A stretch of 42,353 nt of DNA from an archaeon. Its GTDB lineage: Archaea; Thermoplasmatota; Thermoplasmata; JAJSAE01. The DNA lies in assembly GCA_024281315.1 (NCBI GenBank), contig JAJSAE010000036.1, positions 1 through 42,353 on the forward strand. The letters run 5' to 3'. Below, one piece after another: positions 27,849 to 36,660 of this stretch (position 1 is its first letter; each line of letters opens with the position of its first letter). A program made the translations under genes and the position numbers. The notes under the pieces were generated by a model, which made no database searches, had not been told where the DNA came from, and was given only the letters and a program-made list of their open reading frames with translations.

Positions 27849-29385
27849 GAAAATCGCCGCCTCTCCGGAAACACTTGTGGATACGATGAGGGGGCTGAAG
27901 GCTTCCGGTTTCACTTTTCTAGAATTCATGTCCGCCGTTGACTATATTCCGAAAAATAGGGTGGAGCCCGGTGCGAACAGAATTGATGCGACATATATGC
28001 TCTGGAATCCCGCCGCCAACGAGCAGAAAATGGTCGTTGTTCCGCTCTCCCGCGATAATCCGTCCGTTCCCACGGTAATGCCCGTGTGGGAAGGGGCCAA
28101 CTGGCATGAAAGGGAGGCGCATGAACTCTTCGGAATCGACATAAAAGGCCACCCGAATCCGCGGCATCTTCTCCTTGCGGAGGGATGGAATGATACATAC
28201 CCCCTCAGAAAGGACTTCAATGTGGACGATGTGGAGATTGACTGGAATGTGCCCACCTCAAAATTGGCCGAAGGAAATCCCGAGAGGGTCTATCACTTTG
28301 CCGTCCAGCATCCCGGTGCTCACGGGCCCCAGGGGTTCGACCTTCTTTTGAACGGGAATACCATCGTAGACGCGGAAGCCAGAATCGGTTATGTCCATAG
28401 AACCCTTGAAAAGATAGGGGAGCAGAGAAATTACTACCAGAATATTCTCAATATGGAAAGAGGCTGCATCATGTGCGGCATGCCGTACATCGATGTGTGG
28501 GCCAGAGCCGTGGAAGAACTGCTTGGTGTTGAAGTACCGGAAAAAGCGAAGTATCTTCGACTCATTGCGGTGGAACTGAACAGACTCTCAAGCCATCTTC
28601 TCTGGATGGGGCCGCAGCAGGGCGGAGACTTTGCATACATGCCCGTAATGATGTGGGCCATTGGGGACAGAGAAAAAGTTCTGGACCTTCTCGAGGCTCT
28701 GACCGGCGGAAGGATTACATTTGCTTACATACGGCCCGGCGGAGTCAGATGGGACATCCCGGAGGGATTCCGGGATATGGCTGAGAAGAACCTCCGGTAT
28801 CTTGAATATAGGCTTCCTATGTACGAGGAAATGATGTTCAGGCAGCCTATTATTAAAGAGAGGCTTACAGGTCTTGGTAAACTGACCCCTGGGGAGGCCG
28901 TTGGGCTCGGCGTAAGTGGGCCGTCTTTAAGAGCAACGGGTGTTGCTCATGACACCAGAAAGGATGCACATATTCCGATTTATGAGGACCTCGGCTTCCG
29001 GATTGTCACCCAGACCGGCGGCGACGGGTGGGCCAGAGGTATGGTGCGGCTCGGCGAAATGAAGGAGAGCATACGCCTTATTCTTGACGCTCTTGACAGA
29101 CTTCCGCCCGGGAATTCGGAGGCGGACCTCTTTAATAGAAAGGCAATGCCGTGGATGAAGGTTCCGGTGGGCGAGACATACGCGGTTACTGAGAGCTGCA
29201 GAGGGCGCCTTGGCATACATCTGGTATCGGATGGAACCAATAAGGCGTACAGAACGAAGATAAGGGGGCCGTCTTTCTCCAACATGTATGCGGTGGAACA
29301 TATACTCAAGAAGGGCTCGTATCTATACGACATCCCCGCCCTCATAGGGAGCATGGACACTTGTCCTGCGGATATGGATCGGTGA
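27835..29385 (+). CDS. nuoCD: Fused complex I-like subunits C and D
   Basis: NuoC-like REAHELFGIDIKGHPNPRHLLLAEGW followed by NuoD-like HPGAHGPQGFDLLLNGNTIVDAEARIGYVHRTLEKIGEQRNYYQ. Confidence 0.95.
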   Translation: MASFEKIAASPETLVDTMRGLKASGFTFLEFMSAVDYIPKNRVEPGANRIDATYMLWNPAANEQKMVVVPLSRDNPSVPTVMPVWEGANWHEREAHELFGIDIKGHPNPRHLLLAEGWNDTYPLRKDFNVDDVEIDWNVPTSKLAEGNPERVYHFAVQHPGAHGPQGFDLLLNGNTIVDAEARIGYVHRTLEKIGEQRNYYQNILNMERGCIMCGMPYIDVWARAVEELLGVEVPEKAKYLRLIAVELNRLSSHLLWMGPQQGGDFAYMPVMMWAIGDREKVLDLLEALTGGRITFAYIRPGGVRWDIPEGFRDMAEKNLRYLEYRLPMYEEMMFRQPIIKERLTGLGKLTPGEAVGLGVSGPSLRATGVAHDTRKDAHIPIYEDLGFRIVTQTGGDGWARGMVRLGEMKESIRLILDALDRLPPGNSEADLFNRKAMPWMKVPVGETYAVTESCRGRLGIHLVSDGTNKAYRTKIRGPSFSNMYAVEHILKKGSYLYDIPALIGSMDTCPADMDR

Positions 29386-29389
29386 TAAT

Positions 29390-30397
29390 ATGCTGGCAGA
29401 TTCACTACTCTTCAAGCTGTTTGTGTTTCCGGGAACGGTTTTCTCCTTCATCATCGTACTGTTCCTGTTCTGGTGGTGGAGAAAGATAGGGGCTTCTATC
29501 CAGAGCAGATATGGGCCGAAACATGTGGGTCCCGCCGGAACCCTTCAGACCATAGCGGATGTGGTAAAACTGATAACAAAGGAGTCCATAGTACCGGAAC
29601 GGGCGAGCAGATGGTTCTGGTTCATGCCCGTATTTTCCTTTGTCCTATCCTTCCTCTTCCTGTCGCTCATACCCTTTAGCGATCACTGGGTAATAATAGA
29701 TTTTGACGCGAGTCTTATCATGCTATTTGCGGTCATGGCCATTGAACCGCTCTTCATATTCCTTGTCGGCTGGGTCTCATATAATAAATATGGGGTCGCA
29801 GGCGGGGAGAGGGCAGGAATTCAGATGCTTGCTTATGAGGTCTTCCTAGCCCTCACATTTGTTCCGGTCATAATGCTCTCTCACTCATGGAGCCTTGTGG
29901 GAATTGTCTACGGTCAAGGGGTTTCCCCGACATGGGCGAGTCCGGTCCTTCACACATTCGTTGACAGAGGAGTATGGTTTGGCCTTGTTCAGCCTCTTGC
30001 CCTAGTTCTCAGCATCATTGCGGTGATGATGGCCACGGAGAAGAAGCCGTTTAACCTTCCTCACGCCGAACCGGAGGTTATTTACGGCTCAAGCACCGAG
30101 TATGGGGGGCCGTTCTACGCCCTTCAGATGCTCAGTCAGTTTCTTATGGGATTCCTTGGTGCGGGACTTATAACGACGCTCTATCTCGGGGGCTGGGCGC
30201 TTCCGTCTGTGCCGCCGGCCCTGGGCTTTGTCCTGAAAACACTGGTGGTGGGAACGATTATCATATGGTTGGAGCATTCGCTTCCTGCAATGAGGGTCCC
30301 GCATCTCCTTGAGGTGGCGTGGAGAAAACTCGTTCCGCTTGCGTTCCTGAATATTTTCATAACACTTATCATAATGGAGGTGCTCGGATGGGCCTGA
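29390..30397 (+). CDS. nuoH: Complex I-like subunit H
   Basis: RKIGASIQSRYGPKHVGPAGTLQTIADVVKLITKE, PFNLPHAEPEVIYGSSTEYGG. Confidence 0.95.
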   Translation: MLADSLLFKLFVFPGTVFSFIIVLFLFWWWRKIGASIQSRYGPKHVGPAGTLQTIADVVKLITKESIVPERASRWFWFMPVFSFVLSFLFLSLIPFSDHWVIIDFDASLIMLFAVMAIEPLFIFLVGWVSYNKYGVAGGERAGIQMLAYEVFLALTFVPVIMLSHSWSLVGIVYGQGVSPTWASPVLHTFVDRGVWFGLVQPLALVLSIIAVMMATEKKPFNLPHAEPEVIYGSSTEYGGPFYALQMLSQFLMGFLGAGLITTLYLGGWALPSVPPALGFVLKTLVVGTIIIWLEHSLPAMRVPHLLEVAWRKLVPLAFLNIFITLIIMEVLGWA

Positions 30398-30795
30398 TTA
30401 AACCGCTGTTGTACACCCTCAGAGAGCTGTTCAAAAGACCGATAACCGTGAAATATCCCTACGAAAAGAGAGACATATCTCCCAGGGTCAGAAACATACA
30501 TACGCTGGATCGGGATACCTGCCAGCACTGCGGCATATGTGCGAGAATGTGCCCCAACAATGTGCTTAAAATGGTCGATGGCTATCCCACGGCGGATTAT
30601 AGGTACTGCAGTTTCTGCGGAATATGCCTGGATGCCTGCCCCACCGGCTCCATTCAGATGATTCACACTCAGGAGCACAATATTGTAAGGGCCTATCAGA
30701 AGGACCTTTATATGGAACTCCTGAGTCCAGACGGTACGATTTACAACCCAGATGCCCCCCATTCCGAGGATAACGAAACGGGAGGTGTATTGTAA
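30388..30795 (+). CDS. nuoI: Complex I-like subunit I (2x[4Fe-4S])
   Basis: CQHCGICARMCPNNVL and CSFCGICLDACPTGSI. Confidence 0.94.
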   Translation: MGLIKPLLYTLRELFKRPITVKYPYEKRDISPRVRNIHTLDRDTCQHCGICARMCPNNVLKMVDGYPTADYRYCSFCGICLDACPTGSIQMIHTQEHNIVRAYQKDLYMELLSPDGTIYNPDAPHSEDNETGGVL

Positions 30796-31271
30796 TGGCT
30801 CTGAATATCGAATGGTTTATGGATTTTCTGGCCTTTGTTATGGTCATTGCCGGCGCAATAGGAATGATGGAATCCAAAAGGATGGTAAGAAGCATTATGT
30901 ACTTCCTCCTGCTGGTTCTGGGACTTGCCCTGTACCTCTTCGTGGAGCATGTCTATTACCTCTCCCTCTACCTTATTGTTGTGTACAGCGGTGTGGCCAT
31001 GATATTCATACTCTTCATGGGGATGTTTCTGGGAGATAAAGAGATGAAAGAGGGGGGTGCCGCTTCAAGCCTCGCCGGCTGGGCATTCGTTGGGATACTC
31101 TTCTTCCTGTTATCAGGTTTCTCCGTTGCGTTCAACTTCCCTGTGCTTACGATGCATGACATAGCAGGAACGATATTCGGGCAGTACGGCTTTGTCCTGC
31201 TCCTTCTTGGACTTCTGATATTCTCGGCGCTTGCCAGCGTCTTTTCCATGATAGAGGAGGTGGAAGAATGA
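30795..31271 (+). CDS. nuoJ: Complex I-like subunit J
   Basis: YYLSLYLIVVYSGVAMIFILFMGMFLG; position in operon. Confidence 0.88.
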   Translation: MALNIEWFMDFLAFVMVIAGAIGMMESKRMVRSIMYFLLLVLGLALYLFVEHVYYLSLYLIVVYSGVAMIFILFMGMFLGDKEMKEGGAASSLAGWAFVGILFFLLSGFSVAFNFPVLTMHDIAGTIFGQYGFVLLLLGLLIFSALASVFSMIEEVEE

Positions 31272-31531
31272 TGGAATACATCCCGTTCTTTTTGCTCGCC
31301 GCCGGGCTTTACGGCCTCACTCGCAGGAATGCCCTGAAAGTCCTTCTTTCGGCGGAGATGGTATCCCTCGGCGCTATAATTCTGGTTGCCGGTAGTCAGT
31401 ATCAGGCTCTGGCCCTGTTCCTGCTGGGTGCAAGTGCGATAGAGGCCATGGTTGGTTTCACCGTACTTCTCTGGCTCTATAAGACCTTTGAAACCGTGGA
31501 CCTTGATGTTATAAGGGGGTTGAGAGGATGA
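31268..31531 (+). CDS. nuoK: Complex I-like subunit K
   Basis: AAGLYGLTRRNALKVLLSAEMVSLGAIIL; position in operon. Confidence 0.9.
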   Translation: MMEYIPFFLLAAGLYGLTRRNALKVLLSAEMVSLGAIILVAGSQYQALALFLLGASAIEAMVGFTVLLWLYKTFETVDLDVIRGLRG

Positions 31532-32973
31532 TACTTCTGCTTTCCATTCTGATACCCGTGTTGGTCGGCCTCGGAATCTATCTGTTCGGGAAAGGCATGT
31601 CTAACAGGCTGCTTGGTGCGATAAGTGCCGTATCGCTGCTGATACCGCTTGCGCTGCTCATGCTGGTTTACAGTACGGATACACTGGAGACATATGCATG
31701 GATTACTCCGCTGGGGATTAACTTCTCCCTCTATGCCGACGGGCTCAGCTGGCCCATTGCCCTAGCAATACTTCTACTCGGAACTCTTGCCAGTATATAC
31801 AGCATTGGCTACATGAAGGGAGAGCACGCCCTCCATTCCTACTACGCCAACCTGATATTCTTTGTGGCTGCGATGTACGGCCTCGTCCTTGCAGCCGACC
31901 TCATAGAGTTCTATGTGTTCTGGGAACTGATGCTGATACCGAGTTATCTGCTCATATCCTTCTGGGGGCATGAAAATGCCAAGGGGGCGGGCTATAAGTA
32001 TATTATTTACACGCACTTCGGTGCTATATTCCTGCTGATATCAATATTTATGCTCTGGCTCTATTCGGGGACTACCAACATGTTCGATATCACAGCAATG
32101 CTTCACGCTCCTGCATGGGCCTTCCAGTTAATCATTGTATTCATGCTGCTGGGCTTTCTGATAAAGATGGGTGTATTTCCGCTCCATACATGGCTCCCGG
32201 ATGCTCATGCCAATGCTCCGACCCCAATCAGCGTGCTGTTGAGCGGAGTCATGGTTTCCACCGGCGGTTACGCCCTCATGAGGTTTGCCGGGTTCATGCT
32301 TCCACAGCTGCAGCAGTATGCTCCGATAATGATGCTCCTTGGCACTGTTTCCATAATCTACGGCGGACTCATGGCTCTGATGCAGACCGATGTTAAGAGG
32401 ATGTTCGCTTACAGTTCGGTCAGCCAGATGGGATATATCATGTTTGGTGCCGGAACCCTCACATACTTCGGTTTCCTCGGCGCCAACTACCATATCTTTG
32501 CCCACGCTCTCGGAAAAGGTCTGTTATTCATGGTGGCCGGTGTGATGATAACTCAGATGGGGACCCGCGATATGCGGAAGATAAGCGGCCTGGCCAAGAA
32601 GATGCCGGTGGTGGCCACATCCGCCCTGATTGCGGTGTTCAGCCTTGCCGGTACCCCGCCAATGGCCGGTTTCATATCGGAGTGGACCCTGTTTGCCGGA
32701 GGAATCCAGAGCGGGAATTTCCTGCTCACTGCTGTAACGCTCGTCCTTTCCCTGATAACCGCTTCCTATATGCTGTGGTTCATAAGGAGGGTCTTTTTTG
32801 GCCCCATGTCGGAGGCGGTGGAAAATGCAAAGGTGCCTCCGGCAAGTATGAGATATGCAATCGCAACTCTAGCGGTGCTCTCCATACTCTTCGGCCTCTT
32901 CCCCGGCTTCCTGCTGGATGTACTGGTTCCGGCGGTAATGCATATCCTTGGAATTGTGGGGGGGGTGTTTTAG
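31528..32973 (+). CDS. nuoM: Complex I-like subunit M (stop TAG)
   Basis: Proton-antiporter-like subunit; FPLHTWLPDAHANAPTPISVLLSGVMVSTGGYALMRF. Confidence 0.93.
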   Translation: MILLLSILIPVLVGLGIYLFGKGMSNRLLGAISAVSLLIPLALLMLVYSTDTLETYAWITPLGINFSLYADGLSWPIALAILLLGTLASIYSIGYMKGEHALHSYYANLIFFVAAMYGLVLAADLIEFYVFWELMLIPSYLLISFWGHENAKGAGYKYIIYTHFGAIFLLISIFMLWLYSGTTNMFDITAMLHAPAWAFQLIIVFMLLGFLIKMGVFPLHTWLPDAHANAPTPISVLLSGVMVSTGGYALMRFAGFMLPQLQQYAPIMMLLGTVSIIYGGLMALMQTDVKRMFAYSSVSQMGYIMFGAGTLTYFGFLGANYHIFAHALGKGLLFMVAGVMITQMGTRDMRKISGLAKKMPVVATSALIAVFSLAGTPPMAGFISEWTLFAGGIQSGNFLLTAVTLVLSLITASYMLWFIRRVFFGPMSEAVENAKVPPASMRYAIATLAVLSILFGLFPGFLLDVLVPAVMHILGIVGGVF

Positions 32974-34845
32974 ATGGCAGTCAATACGAATGAAATGCTC
33001 GTCTATCTCGCAATCGGCATTCCGATTCTGGCTGCCGTGATGAGCCTTGCACTGAAATCGAATAGGGCAAGGAATATCTTCGCCGTGATTATCGGGTTGA
33101 TAACGGCAGCGGATGTTCTCGCCCTTTATCCGCGCCTCGCAAGTGCAGAGCATGGAATAACGGTTTCTGTGCCGTGGCTCGAATCACTGGGGATTACCAC
33201 TAATCTTTATGTGGACCAGATAAGCTTCATATTCGCCTTTGTGGCTACATTCCTCGGCTTCCTGATACTGCTCTTCAGTGTGGAATACATGTCCCATGAA
33301 AAGAGTACTCGCAGGTACTACTTCCTCATGATGCTGTTTATCGGCGGCATGGTCGGTGTTGTCTTCTCCGACTCGCTCCTGCTGATGTATGTGTTCTGGG
33401 AGATTATCGGTATATGCAGTTATTCTCTCATAGGATACTGGTACGAGGACAGGGATAACGCAGAGGCAGGAATGAAATCGTTCATAGTCACAAGGAGTGG
33501 TGATGTGGGCCTCCTTCTCGGCATACTTGTCATATTCTTCTATACCCACACATTCAGCATTCAGTCCCTCATAGCGCAGGGAAACCACTGGGCCGTCCTG
33601 ATTCCGGCCGCTCTGCTGGCCTATGTCCCGTTCATGCTTCTTACGGGTGCGATAGGCAAGTCCGCTCTGTTTCCGTTCCATGTATGGCTTCCGGATGCCA
33701 TGGCAGGTCCGACCACCGTTTCCGCACTCATACACGCGGCCACACTGGTCAATGCCGGGGTTTACATGGTGGCCAGAACCATGCCATTGTTTGTTTCCAT
33801 AAACGCCGCAGACTACTTTACCGCTGTTGCAATAATCGGTGCCTTCACAGCATTCATGGCCGCCACCATGGCTCTTTCGGCCATAGAACTCAAAAAGGTT
33901 CTGGCGTATTCGACCCTCAGTCAGATCGGTTATATGTTCATGGCCCTCGGTGCGGCGGGGCTAATGGCGAATCACGATGTGGGCCTCTTTGCGGCCATGT
34001 CCCATCTCATGTCTCATGCCTTATTCAAGGCTCTGCTTTTCCTTGATGCCGGTGTCATTCTCCACATATTCGAGACCAAGTACATGACGAAGATGGGCGG
34101 TATGAGATGGGCGGTTCCCGTGGTATTCTGGACATTCATTGTGGGCGCCCTCTCGCTCTCGGGTGTTCCACCCTTTTCCGGTTTCTTCAGTAAAGAGAGT
34201 ATTCTGGAAATAATGCTGCAAGCCGATCTTGGCAATCTGGGACTCGCTCTTTATATCGTTGGCACGGGAACAGCAATACTTACGGTGTTCTATATTTTCA
34301 GGGCAATCGGGATGACTTTCTACGGACCGGCGAGAGAAAAGGTAAAGGTCTCGTATTTTCTTTCCGTTCCTCTGATTATTCTTGCTGCGGTTTCTCTTCT
34401 GATATGCCTTCTTTGCCCTGTTTTCTGGAGTTTCTTCGGCTTTGAAGGAGCCCGCCCCCATCCCGGCATGACATCAGTCTATATCAGTCTTGGCATCTTT
34501 GCGGTTGGCGGCCTCCCTGCATTCATGATATACATCGCCGGAGACTGGAAGATTAACACGGGGAGAGGGGTGGCCGGTGTTCTGAATAAATTCCTGTTTA
34601 ATAGATGGTACATCAACAAGGCCTACTATGTCATCATCGTCGGCGGGATTCTCGGGCTCGCCAGGGGACTTCAGTTCTCGCTGGAGTGGGGGCTGAACGG
34701 ATTTAACCGCGGCATAAACTACTTCTCCAATCTTGCGGCGGAGGGCATGTCGATGGCGCAGACCGGAAGGATTTCCACCTACCTCTACTTTGCAATCGGC
34801 GGCCTTATGATATTCCTGATATTCTTCAGGATGGGGGTGTTCTAA
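32974..34845 (+). CDS. nuoL: Complex I-like subunit L
   Basis: ALFPFHVWLPDAMAGPTTVSALIHAATLVNAGVYMVARTMPLF; long C-terminal region. Confidence 0.94.
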   Translation: MAVNTNEMLVYLAIGIPILAAVMSLALKSNRARNIFAVIIGLITAADVLALYPRLASAEHGITVSVPWLESLGITTNLYVDQISFIFAFVATFLGFLILLFSVEYMSHEKSTRRYYFLMMLFIGGMVGVVFSDSLLLMYVFWEIIGICSYSLIGYWYEDRDNAEAGMKSFIVTRSGDVGLLLGILVIFFYTHTFSIQSLIAQGNHWAVLIPAALLAYVPFMLLTGAIGKSALFPFHVWLPDAMAGPTTVSALIHAATLVNAGVYMVARTMPLFVSINAADYFTAVAIIGAFTAFMAATMALSAIELKKVLAYSTLSQIGYMFMALGAAGLMANHDVGLFAAMSHLMSHALFKALLFLDAGVILHIFETKYMTKMGGMRWAVPVVFWTFIVGALSLSGVPPFSGFFSKESILEIMLQADLGNLGLALYIVGTGTAILTVFYIFRAIGMTFYGPAREKVKVSYFLSVPLIILAAVSLLICLLCPVFWSFFGFEGARPHPGMTSVYISLGIFAVGGLPAFMIYIAGDWKINTGRGVAGVLNKFLFNRWYINKAYYVIIVGGILGLARGLQFSLEWGLNGFNRGINYFSNLAAEGMSMAQTGRISTYLYFAIGGLMIFLIFFRMGVF

Positions 34846-36269
34846 TGAACTGTGCAGTATATTCGCTTGCGCTTATCGCAGTACTGGCTGTGGTTATAAC
34901 AATGTTCAACAGGGTAAAGAACGAGATGGGAAAGGCGGAGTTCGGCCTGATAATAGGCGGCATTCTTGCCGCTCTCGGCCTTGCGATATTCTCTTTCAAT
35001 CAGCCGGCAGGACTGTTTTCGGCCTCATATCATGGGATTTTCATACAAATGTATGTCACCCCTTTGGCCATATTCTTCGAGATACTCGTTCTCACTGCAG
35101 TCCTGATGCTTATTCTGGCCTCATGGGATTACACCAGAAAGACAAGGTACTACGGCCTCTTCTTGCTCAGCACAATGGGCGTTCTCCTGCTCCCATTTTC
35201 AAGGGACATTCTGACGCTCTATTTCGCATGGGAACTCATGACTGTGCCGACCTATGCTCTGGTTCTATTCAGCCCGTCGAAGAAGTCGGTTGAAGGGGGC
35301 GTGAAATACCTCATATTCGGCATCCTGTCCTCTGCTCTCATGATATTCGGCATGATGCTTCTCATAGTTACTAGCGGCCATACGGACCTTGCGGGTATCG
35401 GTCAGTATCTGGGCCTTCCAACTAACAGAACCGACCTCACATTCCTTACGGGCGTCCTTTTGGTGGTGGCCATGGGAATTAAAATTGGTCTTGTACCGTT
35501 CCACATGTGGATACCGGATTCCTATCAGGGAGCCCCCAGGCTGGTTGCCGGCTATCTCAGTGCAGTTACCAAGAAGGCCGGAATAATCGCCCTGATCATG
35601 GTGGTGTTCGTAGCAGCGGTCTTTTCGCAGAGTCAGTACGCCTCGGTCTTCCTATTCCTCTCCGTAATAACCATGTTCTGGGGGAATGTGGCGGCGCTTA
35701 AGCAGAAGAATGTGGTCCGCATGCTTGCCTACTCGAGCATCGCACAGATGGGTTACATACTGATAGGGTTCTCGGTGAACATACAGTTCGGCCTTGAGGC
35801 GGCCCTCTACCATGCGCTCACTCATGCGGTTATGGACGCCCTCGCCTTCATTGCAGTCTTTGCCATATTCCACAGTACCGGAGCATACATGCTGGATGAC
35901 TATAGAGGGCTTGCCAGAAGAGTTCCGAAGACGGCGCTTGCACTATCCCTGGGCCTTTTCGCCCTTGCGGGAATGCCCCCGCTCGCAGGATTCACCAGCA
36001 AACTGTTCCTGTTCAAGGCGGGCCTTGACGGCGGCCTGTGGTGGCTCTCGCTCCTCGGGCTCGGCTTCTCCGTATTCTCTCTCGCATACTACCTGAAGCC
36101 CGTGATGGCCATGTACGGACACGAGGAGGGTGAAGTTACAGACGATGATGTGTATGTGCCTCCCGCAACGGGAATTGCTATGGGAATCGGCGTCATACTT
36201 CTGTTTCTGCTCGGCCTATACCCCAATTTCTTCATGGAACTGATAGCGAGAGCCGTTGCTCTCTTGTGA
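34845..36269 (+). CDS. nuoN: Complex I-like subunit N
   Basis: VPFHMWIPDSYQGAPRLVAGYLSAVTKKAGIIAL; last gene of operon. Confidence 0.92.
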   Translation: MNCAVYSLALIAVLAVVITMFNRVKNEMGKAEFGLIIGGILAALGLAIFSFNQPAGLFSASYHGIFIQMYVTPLAIFFEILVLTAVLMLILASWDYTRKTRYYGLFLLSTMGVLLLPFSRDILTLYFAWELMTVPTYALVLFSPSKKSVEGGVKYLIFGILSSALMIFGMMLLIVTSGHTDLAGIGQYLGLPTNRTDLTFLTGVLLVVAMGIKIGLVPFHMWIPDSYQGAPRLVAGYLSAVTKKAGIIALIMVVFVAAVFSQSQYASVFLFLSVITMFWGNVAALKQKNVVRMLAYSSIAQMGYILIGFSVNIQFGLEAALYHALTHAVMDALAFIAVFAIFHSTGAYMLDDYRGLARRVPKTALALSLGLFALAGMPPLAGFTSKLFLFKAGLDGGLWWLSLLGLGFSVFSLAYYLKPVMAMYGHEEGEVTDDDVYVPPATGIAMGIGVILLFLLGLYPNFFMELIARAVALL

Positions 36270-36660
36270 ATTAAAAACCTTTCACTCCTTTCTTTTATGG
36301 CAGAAGACGGAGCTTTTTTCTAATATGCTATTGTCTTCCCACCCCGACTGAAGAACAGTGTGCGCCTCAAACTTTTTTATCCTCGACCATATTCCGTTCC
36401 CTTAGCAGTTTTACAACTTGAAGTTATCTCTGCCATATTACGGGATTTTTCTGCAAAACCGCGCATGTTTAAAGAGAGCAATCTCTATTAATAACACCCT
36501 ATCGGAAAGGCCCCAAATCGTGTTACGCCATATCATGCGGAGAGAAAAACCGATGCCGCTTTTTCACCGTTGTTGACAAACCACGCATCAAAAGTGCCGT
36601 GCCAACATGTGACTTCGGAAAAGTATTTATGCCTGAAAAACCATCACCATATTGATAATC

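Noticed and set aside
32974-34845. Mrp-type antiporter operon
   Set aside because: The surrounding A-B-CD-H-I-J-K genes make it complex I; no MrpB-G genes present.
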